20,685 bases of DNA from positions 1-20,685 of the forward strand of contig JAPSGM010000003.1 in the NCBI GenBank assembly GCA_031177555.1, read 5' to 3'. The stretch is from Chloroflexota bacterium (GTDB taxonomy: Bacteria; Chloroflexota; Limnocylindria; QHBO01). The translations under genes and the position numbers were made by a program. The notes under the pieces were generated by a model that worked only from the letters and a program-made list of their open reading frames with translations, was not told where the DNA came from and made no database searches. Each line of letters starts with the position of its first letter. Position 1 is the first letter of the stretch. Of this stretch, positions 7,271 to 14,935 are shown piece by piece.

Positions 7271-8311
7271 ATGACGCGGCTGCTCGCCATGATCTGGCCC
7301 GAGTTGCGCGCTCCGGAGGCGGACGCTGCGCCGTTCGAGCCGATGCTCGACCGCCTGGACGACCTCTCCCCGAGGATCGAGGCGGTGGACACCGGGGTGG
7401 CCCTGGTCGACATCACCGGCCTCGGGCCGCTCCTCGGCGAGGAGCGACGGATCGCGGCGCGGGCGGTGGCGCAGGCCCGTGGGATCGCGCCGCTGGAGGT
7501 GCGCTGCGGGGTGGGAGAGAACCGCTGGCTGGCCGTGCTGGCCGCGCGGCTGGCGCGCCCGGGACGCCCCGGCGCCCCGGCCGCCTTCCGCGATCTGCGG
7601 CGCGACGAGCTGGCGCGGCTGCCCGTGGACCTGCTGCCGGCCGATCCCGCCACGCGGCAGCGCTTCGCGCTGTTCGGGCTGACCGGCATGGGGCAGCTCG
7701 CCGCCCTCCCGCGCTCGGCGGTGGGAGCCCAGTTCGGGCCGGCCGGGGAGCGGCTCCAGGCCCTGGCCCGCGGCCACGACCCGCGCCCACTCGTGCCGCG
7801 CCGTCGCCCGGAACGGGTCGTCAGTCGCGTGCCGTTCGAGCCGCCGGTCGAGGGAGTCGGCGCAACGGCCCTGGCGCTACGCCGCGCCTGCGCGGAGCTG
7901 TGCGACGTCCTGCGTGGCCGGCATCTCGCCCCCGGCCGTGCCCGCCTGGCGCTGCTGCTGGAGGACGCGCCACGGCTGCAGGCGAGCCTGGCCTTCCCGG
8001 CGCCGGTCCTGGAGCCGGACTGGATCGCGCGCCTGCTCATCGGGCGGTTGGAGGCTGCGGCCAGGAACCGGCGCATGGAGGAGGAGCCACGGGTCGTGGC
8101 GCTCCTGCTCGCCCTGGACCGGCTGAGCGACCCGGCGTCGCGCCAGCTGCCCGCCTTCGAGGCGCAGGCCGGGCGCTGGGAGGAGCTGCGCTGGTCGCTG
8201 GAACGGCTGGCCGCGCGCTTCGGGGAGGGCCGCCTGTGGCGGGCCGAGCTCTCCCGCCCGACCGCGTCGCTGGCCGAGCAGCGGTCGCGCCTGGTGGACA
8301 TCGGGCCATGA
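7271..8311 (+). CDS. imuB: ImuB-like, catalytically inactive short Y-family polymerase homologue
   Basis: This 346-residue protein opens TRLLAMIWPELR, as ImuB proteins do, then passes directly to 'RIEAVDTGVALVDITGLGPLLGEERRIA', the conserved palm segment after the catalytic SxDE site. The roughly 70 residues that usually lie between, and the acidic active-site residues, are missing. A helix-hairpin-helix-like DNA-binding part follows at about 131-170 (FALFGLTGMGQLAALPRSAV). A degenerate beta-clamp-binding motif QLPAFE is at 292-297, in the position where ImuB has QLxLF. ImuB normally has around 500 residues and serves as the hub joining ImuA, DnaE2 and the clamp; here only the hub parts remain. 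Its stop overlaps the next start (ATGA at 8308). Confidence 0.82.
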   Translation: MTRLLAMIWPELRAPEADAAPFEPMLDRLDDLSPRIEAVDTGVALVDITGLGPLLGEERRIAARAVAQARGIAPLEVRCGVGENRWLAVLAARLARPGRPGAPAAFRDLRRDELARLPVDLLPADPATRQRFALFGLTGMGQLAALPRSAVGAQFGPAGERLQALARGHDPRPLVPRRRPERVVSRVPFEPPVEGVGATALALRRACAELCDVLRGRHLAPGRARLALLLEDAPRLQASLAFPAPVLEPDWIARLLIGRLEAAARNRRMEEEPRVVALLLALDRLSDPASRQLPAFEAQAGRWEELRWSLERLAARFGEGRLWRAELSRPTASLAEQRSRLVDIGP

Positions 8312-8562
8312 CGCGCCTGGTCGCCGGCCATCCCCTGGTCCAGGTCGAGACCGATGCCGACGGCACGCCGCTCCGCCTCCGCCTGGACGGGGTGACCCAC
8401 GGCGAGGTCGGGATCTGCAACCGCTGGCGCGTGGACGACGACTGGTGGCGCACCCCGCTGGCGCGCGCCTACTTCAAGCTCGTGACCCGTGACGGCTTGC
8501 TGTGCACCGTCTACCTGGACGAGCTGCGCGGCACCTGGCACCTGGAGCGAATCTTCGACTGA
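8308..8562 (+). CDS. Small DUF6504-like protein, third gene of the imuAB operon
   Basis: This 84-residue protein contains 'NRWRVDDDWWRTPLARAYFKLVTRDGLLCTVYLDELRGTWHLERIFD'-type signatures: a WRVDxxWW motif, an ARxYF motif and a closing WxLERIFD. That pattern resembles DUF6504 and the extreme C-terminus of longer ImuB proteins of actinobacteria (P-V-D-x-x-W-W then a strand-rich end). I infer that it is the detached C-terminal domain of ImuB, supplied in trans. The ATG overlaps the imuB TGA, so translation is coupled and the proteins are likely made in equal amount. It ends 7 bases before the stop of the convergent gene. Confidence 0.75.
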   Translation: MTRLVAGHPLVQVETDADGTPLRLRLDGVTHGEVGICNRWRVDDDWWRTPLARAYFKLVTRDGLLCTVYLDELRGTWHLERIFD

Positions 8563-8569
8563 CCCTCGG

Positions 8570-9754
8570 TCAGCGACCGACCCAGATGGTGCCGGGCGAG
8601 CCCATCCCCTCCTCCGAGTCCCTGAAGCGGCCGATCAGGACCATGCCTTCCGCGCCCACCACCACCTCGTCGATCAGGGTCGCCTCGGCCGGGGCGGGGA
8701 TGGGCTGCAGGACCTCGCCGTCGCGTGCCACCCACACCAGGCCGCGTGACCTGGTCCCATCCGCGCTGCGGCGCAGTCCCGCCACCACGAATCCGTCCCC
8801 CCAGGCCTCGACGGAGGTGAGCTCCAGCCGTCGGGGCGCGGCCGCGAAGGCGGCGTCGGCGTCCCGGACCTCCCATGCCAGGCCGTCCGGCGAGCGCCAG
8901 AGGACCGCCTCCGCCGGATCCGATGACCAGCCCACCGCCACGAAGCCGTTCGCCGTGGCCGCCACGTCGGAAGCCAGCGCCGCGGGGCCGGGCAGGTCGA
9001 CGGCGCGCCAGTCGCCGCCGTCGGTGGCGTGCCAGGCCATGGCGCCGACGCCGCCGTCGGAGCGAACGCCCGCGCCCACGATGACCTGCGCCTCGTGCGT
9101 CACCGCCACGCCGAACGCGTGCGAGCTCACGTCGGCTCGCCGCAGCTCGTTTCGTTGCCAAGCGAGGGCATCGGTGCTGGTCCACGTCACGGGGGCCAGG
9201 TCGTCGCCCTCCGGCCCCGCCGCGACCAGGCGCCCGCAGTCGCCGTCGAGAACGAAGGCCTCGCTCGCGAACGGCCCCGGCCGCGACGCCAGCAGCGCCA
9301 CCTGCCACGTGTCCCGCGCCCGATGCCAGGCGGCGGCATCGCTTCGGTAGCGGCCGACCGCGACCGCGCCCGACCCGACGGGAATGACTGCGGCGGCCGA
9401 GCTGTCGGCCCCGAACGGCGTCGTGGCGGACCAAGTCGTCCCGTCAACCGATGACCACGCCACGCCGGACGCCGCATCCGAGTCGCCGGCATCGAAGCCC
9501 ACGGCGATCCAGCGATCGCGGACCCAGGCTGCGCCCCAGATCGACGTCTCTGGAGCCGCTTCAGGCGGTGCCGCTGCGCGGGTCCAGGCGGTCGGCAACG
9601 GTGCGTGCCGGGCGGGGGCGGCAGGACGGTCGTCGCAGGGGGCGCCGCCGACCGCCAGGCCGACGAAGGCCTCACCGGCGCTGAGCGCGAGGACGAGCAG
9701 CGCGGCCGCGGAGACGACCAGGATCGCGCCCAGGGTCGCCAGCCGCCGGCTCAT
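8570..9754 (-). CDS. Membrane-anchored beta-propeller-like protein
   Basis: The product has 394 residues. The N-terminus MSRRLATLGAILVVSAAALLVLAL is a signal anchor or uncleaved membrane helix. The rest is a series of repeats with a 'V-x-W-x-S-x-D-G-x-x-W' core: VAWSSVDGTTW, VTWTSTDALAW, MAWHATDGGDW, VLWRSPDGLAW and LVWVARDGEVL, each preceded by a strand such as 'GFVAVGWSSD' or 'DGFVVAGLRRS'. This pattern resembles sialidase/BNR-type or kelch-like propeller blades in extracytoplasmic proteins of unknown role; no catalytic site is visible. TATGCT lies exactly six bases before the ATG, suggesting a leaderless mRNA. It is divergent from the GNAT gene at 9794 with 39 bases between the start codons. 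Confidence 0.8.
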   Translation of the reverse strand: MSRRLATLGAILVVSAAALLVLALSAGEAFVGLAVGGAPCDDRPAAPARHAPLPTAWTRAAAPPEAAPETSIWGAAWVRDRWIAVGFDAGDSDAASGVAWSSVDGTTWSATTPFGADSSAAAVIPVGSGAVAVGRYRSDAAAWHRARDTWQVALLASRPGPFASEAFVLDGDCGRLVAAGPEGDDLAPVTWTSTDALAWQRNELRRADVSSHAFGVAVTHEAQVIVGAGVRSDGGVGAMAWHATDGGDWRAVDLPGPAALASDVAATANGFVAVGWSSDPAEAVLWRSPDGLAWEVRDADAAFAAAPRRLELTSVEAWGDGFVVAGLRRSADGTRSRGLVWVARDGEVLQPIPAPAEATLIDEVVVGAEGMVLIGRFRDSEEGMGSPGTIWVGR

Positions 9755-9760
9755 GGCCCG

Positions 9761-9784
9761 AGCATATCGCCCGCCTGCTACGCT
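9761..9784. promoter_or_regulatory. Overlapping divergent promoters between the propeller gene and the GNAT gene
   Basis: On the minus strand TATGCT (9766-9761) lies six bases before the ATG at 9754. On the plus strand TGC-TACGCT (9776-9784), an extended -10, lies nine bases before the GTG at 9794. The two -10 elements are only 12 bases apart, so the upstream contact region of each polymerase covers the other's -10 and simultaneous occupation seems unlikely. Neither gene has a ribosome binding site. Confidence 0.5.
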
Positions 9785-9793
9785 CCGGCCGCC

Positions 9794-10696
9794 GTGACCG
9801 ATCCCCGGCTGAGCTTCCGACGTGCCACGACCGCCGACAGCCGTGCCTGCTTCGACGTCTTCCTGCCGGCAGTCGGCGACCTCACCGCGCGCCAGGGCGC
9901 GCCGTGGCGGCCCGATCCGGAGGAGCTGTGGCCGCGGCTGCAGCCGATGTACGACCACCTCGCCAAGCAGGCGGCCGAGTGGTGGGTGGTCGAAGGCGCC
10001 GACGGCGAGCTGGCGGGCTACGCGCGCTCTGTCGAGCGCGGCGGCCTCTTCGAGCTGTCCGAGTTCTTCGTCCACCCGGACCGCCAGTCCGCCGGCATCG
10101 GGAAGCGGCTGCTGGAGCTCGCCTTTCCGCCTGGCCGCGGCGAGGTTCGGGTCATCATCGCCACCACCGACGTGCGAGCCCTGCGGCGGTACCACGCCGC
10201 CGGGACGTTCGCCCGCTTCCCGATCGCAGCGCTCGAGGGACCCCCCTCGCCCGACGCCGCCGCCGACCCTGATGTGGAAGCCGTGCGCGCCGGCGCCCAT
10301 GACATTCCAGCGCTGCGCCGCATCGAGGCGGAGGTCCTCGAGTTCGACCGTGGCCATGACGGCTTCGTTTGGCTGCTCGGCGACCGCGAGGGCTGGCTCT
10401 ATCGGCGCGACGGCCGTGACATCGGCTATGCCTTCGTGGGCGAGCGCGGCCTGGGGCCGGTGGCCGCCCTGGAGCCGGCCGAGCAGGCGGCGATCCTGGC
10501 GCACGTGGAGGTTCGTGGGGCGGCGCTGGGCCGCAGGGAGATTGGCTTCGAGGTTCCCATGCTGAACGAGGTGGCCATGCGCCACCTCCTGGAGCGCGGC
10601 TTCCGCATCGATCCGTTCTTCACGTTCCTGCTCAGCAGCCGGCCATTCGGTCGCTTCGACCGCTTCATCGGGTTTGCGCCGCCCTTCGTCCTCTGA
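9794..10696 (+). CDS. Tandem-domain GNAT family N-acetyltransferase
   Basis: The product has 300 residues. The first GNAT domain covers about residues 3-150: strand LSFRRATTADSRACFDVF, motif A 'LFELSEFFVHPDRQSAGIGKRLLELAF' with the acetyl-CoA loop QSAGIG, and 'RALRRYHAAGTFARF'. A second, degenerate copy follows (DVEAVRAGAHDIPALRRIEAEVLEFDR and 'REIGFEVPMLNEVAMRHLLERGFRIDPFFTFLL'), lacking a clear acetyl-CoA loop. Such two-domain GNATs usually have one active and one structural half; the substrate is unknown. The start is GTG at 9794, after an extended -10-like element and without a ribosome site. An upstream extension would run into the divergent gene. Confidence 0.87.
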   Translation: MTDPRLSFRRATTADSRACFDVFLPAVGDLTARQGAPWRPDPEELWPRLQPMYDHLAKQAAEWWVVEGADGELAGYARSVERGGLFELSEFFVHPDRQSAGIGKRLLELAFPPGRGEVRVIIATTDVRALRRYHAAGTFARFPIAALEGPPSPDAAADPDVEAVRAGAHDIPALRRIEAEVLEFDRGHDGFVWLLGDREGWLYRRDGRDIGYAFVGERGLGPVAALEPAEQAAILAHVEVRGAALGRREIGFEVPMLNEVAMRHLLERGFRIDPFFTFLLSSRPFGRFDRFIGFAPPFVL

Positions 10697-10753
10697 CCCG
10701 CGTTCGACGCAGCCTCCCGCGTGGCACCCCACGTGCAAGCCCTCAATCGCTCC

Positions 10754-11170
10754 ATGACCGATTTCGACCGGCAGCCGGGGGCTATCGACGATCCCGGCAC
10801 CAAGGGAGGCGTCGACCCGGACCAGCGCACGCTGCCGCCAGGCGACACGGCCGGGAACACCGGCACGGAAGGCGAGCCGGAGGCCGCCGACCTGGACCTT
10901 CCCGGGCCGGACGACCCGGTGGCCTGGGGTTACGTCCAGCCGGGCACCGACGTGGTCGGTCGCGAGGGCGTGAAGCTCGGAAAGGTGGACGCAATGCTGG
11001 GCACGGAGAGCGAGGGCATCTTCCACGGCATCGCCATCGACCCGTCGAACGGCGGGCCGGTGCGCGTCATCCCCGCCGACCTCGTCACCAGCCTGACGCC
11101 GTCCGAGGTGCACGTCCTGGTGTCCACCGAGGAAGTCGCCTCGCTCGAAGAGTACCGCGCCGCCGGCTGA
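10754..11170 (+). CDS. PRC-barrel/DUF2171-like protein with an acidic disordered N-terminus
   Basis: A 138-residue protein. The first 60 or so residues are rich in Asp, Glu, Gly and Pro (for example DPGTKGGVDPDQRTLPPGDT) and probably disordered. The C-terminal part, 'VVGREGVKLGKVDAMLGTESEGIFHGIAID', 'RVIPADLVTSLTPSEVHVLVSTEEVASLEEY', has the G-x-x-G-K-V opening, IPAD turn and terminal helix of PRC-barrel-like domains, often stress-related proteins in high-GC soil bacteria. The start is uncertain: ATG 10754 fits the family better; GTG 10721 would add 11 residues. Neither has a clear ribosome site. It lies 57 bases after the GNAT gene in the same direction. Confidence 0.75.
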   Translation: MTDFDRQPGAIDDPGTKGGVDPDQRTLPPGDTAGNTGTEGEPEAADLDLPGPDDPVAWGYVQPGTDVVGREGVKLGKVDAMLGTESEGIFHGIAIDPSNGGPVRVIPADLVTSLTPSEVHVLVSTEEVASLEEYRAAG

Positions 11171-11268
11171 GCCGGCCCGCGCCGCCTGCTGACGGGCACG
11201 GCGCCCCGCCTGCCCACCCCGGACGGCGCGGCCTGCCGGGCGGCGAGCGGCCTGCCATGATGGCCGGC

Positions 11269-12072
11269 ATGTCCGAGGCCGATGGCGCCGCTCCCGGCGC
11301 GACCGCCCGTCCCGGCCCGACCGCCGCTCCCCGCGTCGACCGCCTCTGGCCCGATCCCGCGCAGGGGATCGAGCTGGACGCCGCGTTCGCCGACCTGGCG
11401 CCGGCGCCCAGGGACGGGCGCCCGTGGGTCGCCACCAACATGGTCACCAGCGTCGACGGCCGCGCCCAGCTGGCAGGCACGGCCGAGGGCCTCGGCAGCC
11501 GCGTCGACCGACGCCTGATGCAGCTTTACCGGGCGGCGTTCGACGCGGTGGGCAGCGGCTCCGGGACGCTGATGGCCGAGGACTTCTACTCCCGGCTGTC
11601 CGACGATCTGGCCGCTCGGCGCGTCACCACCGGACGCGCGGCACAGCCCCTGGCCGTGGTGGTCGCCGGGGCACGGCCGCTCCCGACCGAGCGACGCTGG
11701 TTCGGATACGCCGAGCAGCGCCGGGTCGTGGCGGTAGGCAGCACCAGCCCGCACGCGGCGGACCGGCCGCTTCCCGGGGTGGAGACGTGGGTCGCGCCGA
11801 CCGAGGATCCGGAGCCGGCCTGGCTGCTGGAGCGGCTCGCCGCCGAGGGCGTCGGGTCGCTGCTGCTCGAGGGCGGCCCGACCCTCAACGGCGCCTTCCT
11901 GGCCGCCGGGCTGCTGGACGAGCTGATGTGGACCATCGGCCCCCGGCTGCTGGCCAACGACGCGCTGCCGATGATCGTCCAGGCCGAGATCGCCCCGGTG
12001 GAGGCGCGGCTGGTCAGCGCGCATAGGCACGGCGACGAGCTGTACCTGCGCTACCGGCTGGCGAATGGATAG
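11269..12072 (+). CDS. RibD C-terminal-type (dihydrofolate-reductase-fold) reductase
   Basis: A protein of 267 residues (271 if ATG 11257 is used). The opening 'WVATNMVTSVDGRAQLAGTAEGLGSRVDRRLMQLYRAAFDAVGSGSGTLMAED' is characteristic of the RibD reductase fold: substrate-contacting NMVTSVDG and the G-S-G-T-x-x-x-E helix start. 'GVGSLLLEGGPTLNGAFLAAGLLDELMWTIGPRLL' supplies the conserved EGGPTLN and the glycine turn for NADPH. RibD_C domains reduce the ribosylamino-pyrimidine in riboflavin synthesis, but stand-alone members may act on other substrates. There is no deaminase domain and no other rib gene nearby, so a specific role in riboflavin synthesis is not supported. The F420 oxidoreductase gene follows after 9 bases. 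Confidence 0.85.
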   Translation: MSEADGAAPGATARPGPTAAPRVDRLWPDPAQGIELDAAFADLAPAPRDGRPWVATNMVTSVDGRAQLAGTAEGLGSRVDRRLMQLYRAAFDAVGSGSGTLMAEDFYSRLSDDLAARRVTTGRAAQPLAVVVAGARPLPTERRWFGYAEQRRVVAVGSTSPHAADRPLPGVETWVAPTEDPEPAWLLERLAAEGVGSLLLEGGPTLNGAFLAAGLLDELMWTIGPRLLANDALPMIVQAEIAPVEARLVSAHRHGDELYLRYRLANG

Positions 12073-12075
12073 CAT
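12070..12075 (+). promoter_or_regulatory. -10-like TAGCAT six bases before the LLM gene
   Basis: TAGCAT overlaps the TAG stop of the preceding gene and lies exactly six bases before ATG 12082. No ribosome site is present. The spacer CGGGCC is identical to that before the minus-strand gene starting at 9754. A leaderless transcript starting at or next to the ATG is inferred. Confidence 0.45.
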
Positions 12076-12081
12076 CGGGCC

Positions 12082-12990
12082 ATGACCGGACCGACCGACG
12101 GCGCCGACCTCGGCAGCCTGGGCGCCTGGGGCCATCTCGACTCATTGTCGGTCGACGACGCGCGGGCTTACGCTCGCCGCGTGGACGAGCTTGGCTTCGG
12201 CACGCTGTGGGTGCCCGAGACGGTCGGACGCGAGCCGTTCACGCTGCTCGGCCTTCTGGCCGGCGAGACGGTGTCGCTGCGCCTGGGCACCAGCATCGTG
12301 TCGATCTGGGGTCACGACGCGCAGACCACCCGGATGGCGGCGCTCACCCTGCAGGAGGCCACCGCCGGTCGCTTCGCGCTCGGGCTGGGCGTGTCGCATC
12401 CGCATCTCGCCGAGCGGCTGCGAGGCCACACCTTCGAGCGCCCGCTCACCCGCATGCGCGAGTTCCTGGCCGCCTACCGGTCGGCGGTCTACAAGGGCCC
12501 GATGCCGGAGGGCTGGGTCGAGCCGCCGGTCCTGCTCGCCGCCCTGCGCGAGCGCATGCTGACCCTGGCCGCCACCGAGGCCGACGGCGCCTTCCCGTAC
12601 CTGGTCACGCCCGAGCGGGTGGCATGGATGCGCTCCGTGCTCGATTCAGCAGCGACCGACCGACGGCCTCTCCTGGCGGTCAGCATGCCGGCCGTCCTGG
12701 AGACCAATGCCGATCCCGCCCGTGCCGCCGCGCGCGCCTACCTGGCGCCTTACCTGCGCACGCCCGCCTACCAGGCTGGCTGGGAGGCGCAGGGCTTCGG
12801 AGCCGAGGACTGGGAGAAGCCGGGCAGCGACGCGTTGGTCGACGCCATGGTCGCCCGCGGCGACGCCGAGGCGCTCCACGCCCGGATCGGCGAGTTGGTG
12901 GCGGCCGGCGCCGACCACGTGGCGGTCATCCCGCTGGCCCCCCACGGGACCACCGAACACCTCCCCGTCCTGGAGTCGCTCGCCGGCTGA
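12082..12990 (+). CDS. LLM-class F420-dependent oxidoreductase
   Basis: A TIM-barrel, luciferase-like protein of 302 residues. Family features are 'ARAYARRVDELGFGTLWVPET' (first barrel repeat), 'LLGLLAGETVSLRLGTSIVSIWGHDAQTTRMAALTLQEATAGRFALGLGVSHPHLAERLRG' (the core with the conserved L-G-x-G-V-S-H segment), and 'GADHVAVIPL' near the end. It is close to the probable F420-dependent group typified by TIGR03620, with the flavin-like cofactor F420 likely as hydride carrier; the substrate is unknown. It follows the RibD-type reductase gene in the same direction. The stop lies 7 bases from that of the convergent GNAT gene, with no terminator between. Confidence 0.9.
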   Translation: MTGPTDGADLGSLGAWGHLDSLSVDDARAYARRVDELGFGTLWVPETVGREPFTLLGLLAGETVSLRLGTSIVSIWGHDAQTTRMAALTLQEATAGRFALGLGVSHPHLAERLRGHTFERPLTRMREFLAAYRSAVYKGPMPEGWVEPPVLLAALRERMLTLAATEADGAFPYLVTPERVAWMRSVLDSAATDRRPLLAVSMPAVLETNADPARAAARAYLAPYLRTPAYQAGWEAQGFGAEDWEKPGSDALVDAMVARGDAEALHARIGELVAAGADHVAVIPLAPHGTTEHLPVLESLAG

Positions 12991-12997
12991 GGCGCGA

Positions 12998-13555
12998 CTA
13001 CGCCGACCCTGTCGCGCGTTCCACGCGCGCATCGGCCCATGTCTTCCGGGTGATGGCGTACACCAGCACCCGGTGGCCCCACAGCGCGGTCTCGCCCTTG
13101 AGGGACTCGCCCAGCTTCGTGGCCACCCCGATGGAGGCGCTGTTGGCCGGGTCGATGAGGCTGATCAGCTCGTCGAAGTCGAGGGTGTCGAACGCCCAGT
13201 CCATCGCCGCGCGGGCGCCCTCGGTGGCCAGGCCACGGCCCCACCAGCGCTTGCCGATGGTGTAGCCGATCTCCGGGCCCGGCCAGTCGACCGGGTTGAT
13301 GAGGCCGATGCGCCCCACCAGCTCGCCGCTCTCGCGGTCGTCCACCGCCCACAGCCCGTATCCACGCAGCGCCCAGTGGCCGATCCAGCCCGCGATCCCG
13401 CGCCAGCACTCCTGCCGTGTGGGGATCCGCCGGTCGCCGATGTAGCGCACCACGTCCGGGTCCTGCATCAGCTCGAACAGCGGCTCCGTGTCGTCCTCGC
13501 CGAACGGGCGCAGGACGAGGCGGTCCGTGCGGAGGGTGGGGATATCGATCTGCAT
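12998..13555 (-). CDS. GNAT family N-acetyltransferase, RimJ/RimL-like
   Basis: A 185-residue protein of the RimJ/RimL type. The opening 'IPTLRTDRLVLRPFGEDDTEPLFELMQDPDVVRYIG' is diagnostic of this subgroup. Motif A is 'EIGYTIGKRWWGRGLATEGARAAMDWAF', with acetyl-CoA loop R-W-W-G-R-G-L-A. 'LISLIDPANSASIGVATKLGESLKGE' is the helix containing the usual N-x-x-S motif. These enzymes acetylate protein N-termini or small amines; the exact substrate cannot be stated. The ATG at 13555 is preceded by GATGAT, six bases upstream, and is divergent from the MFS gene with 48 bases between starts. Confidence 0.93.
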   Translation of the reverse strand: MQIDIPTLRTDRLVLRPFGEDDTEPLFELMQDPDVVRYIGDRRIPTRQECWRGIAGWIGHWALRGYGLWAVDDRESGELVGRIGLINPVDWPGPEIGYTIGKRWWGRGLATEGARAAMDWAFDTLDFDELISLIDPANSASIGVATKLGESLKGETALWGHRVLVYAITRKTWADARVERATGSA

Positions 13556-13591
13556 TGGCGGATCATCGCCGAAGCCGCGATCCGGCGCGGC

Positions 13592-13597
13592 TAGCAT
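13592..13597 (+). promoter_or_regulatory. -10-like TAGCAT six bases before the MFS gene
   Basis: TAGCAT precedes GTG 13604 by exactly six bases, and no ribosome binding site is visible. It repeats the arrangement seen before the genes starting at 9754, 12082 and 15610. A leaderless transcript is inferred. Confidence 0.45.
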
Positions 13598-13603
13598 CTG
13601 CCG

Positions 13604-14911
13604 GTGACCTCCCCCGGGTTCGACGCCTCCGCGCGCGCCCGGCGGAGCGTGCTGGCGACCTACGTCGTCGCGTCGGCGCTGACCGGGATCGCCTACATCG
13701 GCACCTTCCAGAACGCGTCGGTGGCCGCGCCGGCGATCACCGGCACGGCGGCCACCGGCGGCCTGCCCTCTTCGTCGGCGGTGGCCGGCACGGCGCTCGC
13801 GGCGGTCCTGCTCTCGACGCTGATGGCGGCCCGCGGCCGGCGCGCGGGGATCGTGGCAGGCATTGCCCTCGCGGTGGCGGGCGCCGCGCTGATGGTGGTC
13901 GCCATCCTGACCTGGTCGTTCGTGCTGCTGCTCGTGGGCGCGCTGGTCATCGGCTTCGGCAACGCCGCCATCAACCTCTCGCGGTACGCGGCCGCCGACC
14001 TCTACCCGCCGCTCGGGCGCGCGACGGCTGTCAGCATCGTGGTCTGGGGCAGCACCGTGGGCGCCGTCCTGGGTCCCAACCTGGTGGGACCGGCCAACAC
14101 CGCCGGCGAGGCGCTTGGCCTGCCGCGGTTCGCGGGCGGATTCGGCATGGCGGTGCTGCTGCTGGCGATCGCCAGCCTGGTGGCCTTCTTCGGCCCGCGC
14201 GCGAGGGACATCCCCCGTGAGGAGCGCGGCGACGGAACGCCCGGGGAGCTGGCCGTCGAGCCGGCCGTGGAGCCACGCGACGGACCGGGCGTGAAGCCGG
14301 AGCCGGCGTTCGGCGTGCGCCGCATGCTGGGAGACCTGGTGGCGTCCGCCCGCGGCCGGACGGCCGTGGCGGCCCTGGTGAGCGGGCAGCTGGTCATGGT
14401 CCTGATCATGACCATGACGCCCTACCACCTGGACCACGCCGGGCACGGCGACCAGGTCATCGGCTTCGTGATCAGCGCCCACACCTTCGGGATGTTCGCG
14501 CTGGCGCCCGTCTCCGGGCGCCTGACCCAGCGCTTCGGGGCGACGCCGACGATCATGGCCGGCTTCGCCACGCTGGCCGCGGCCGGGCTGCTGGGCGCCC
14601 TGGCGCCGGCCGGTGGCGGGACCGGGCTGATGCTGCCCCTCTTCCTGCTGGGCTTCGGCTGGAACATGAGCTTCGTGGCCGGCAGCTCGCTGCTGGCGTC
14701 GGGCGAGGTCTCGGCCGACCGTGCGCGGCTGCAGGGCGCCGTGGATGCGCTGATCTGGGGAACGGCGGCGGTCGCCGGGGTCGCCGCCGGATTCGTGGTC
14801 GAGCTCGCCGGCTACGCCATTCTGTGCGCGGCGGGCGCCATGCTGGCCGTGCTGCTGGCCAGTGCCATCGCGGTCGACGGCCGTGCGACCCGGTCCCCTG
14901 CCGAAGCCTAG
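13604..14911 (+). CDS. MFS transporter
   Basis: A 435-residue integral membrane protein with about 12 predicted membrane segments in two bundles, joined by a cytoplasmic loop (about residues 200-240) rich in Glu, Pro and Arg. The first bundle contains 'VVASALTGIAYIGTFQNASVAAP' and 'VLLLVGALVIGFGNAAINLSRYAAADLYPP'; the latter resembles the motif region of major-facilitator proteins that export drugs or metabolites. The second begins 'TAVAALVSGQLVMVLIMTMTPYHLDHAGH', with 'GFVISAHTFGMFALAPVSGRLTQRFGATP' as its motif A equivalent. The YQJN/YfcJ-like 'PYHLDHAGH' pattern also occurs in unassigned MFS proteins of Chloroflexota and Actinomycetota. The substrate is unknown. The start is GTG. Confidence 0.88.
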   Translation: MTSPGFDASARARRSVLATYVVASALTGIAYIGTFQNASVAAPAITGTAATGGLPSSSAVAGTALAAVLLSTLMAARGRRAGIVAGIALAVAGAALMVVAILTWSFVLLLVGALVIGFGNAAINLSRYAAADLYPPLGRATAVSIVVWGSTVGAVLGPNLVGPANTAGEALGLPRFAGGFGMAVLLLAIASLVAFFGPRARDIPREERGDGTPGELAVEPAVEPRDGPGVKPEPAFGVRRMLGDLVASARGRTAVAALVSGQLVMVLIMTMTPYHLDHAGHGDQVIGFVISAHTFGMFALAPVSGRLTQRFGATPTIMAGFATLAAAGLLGALAPAGGGTGLMLPLFLLGFGWNMSFVAGSSLLASGEVSADRARLQGAVDALIWGTAAVAGVAAGFVVELAGYAILCAAGAMLAVLLASAIAVDGRATRSPAEA

Positions 14912-14935
14912 CCCGGCCGCGCGCGCCCAGCTGGT

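Noticed and set aside
6313..8541. 742-codon minus-strand open frame across imuA and imuB
   Set aside because: Low-complexity Arg/Ser/Ala translation opposite recognisable proteins; its first part also runs through a tRNA gene.
9755..11113. Long minus-strand extension upstream of the propeller gene
   Set aside because: The frame is open by composition only; it is antisense to the GNAT and PRC-barrel genes and the membrane anchor starts at 9754.
11269..12990. Riboflavin or F420 biosynthesis cluster
   Set aside because: Only a lone RibD C-terminal-type reductase and an F420-using oxidoreductase are present; no other rib or cof/fbi genes are in the window.
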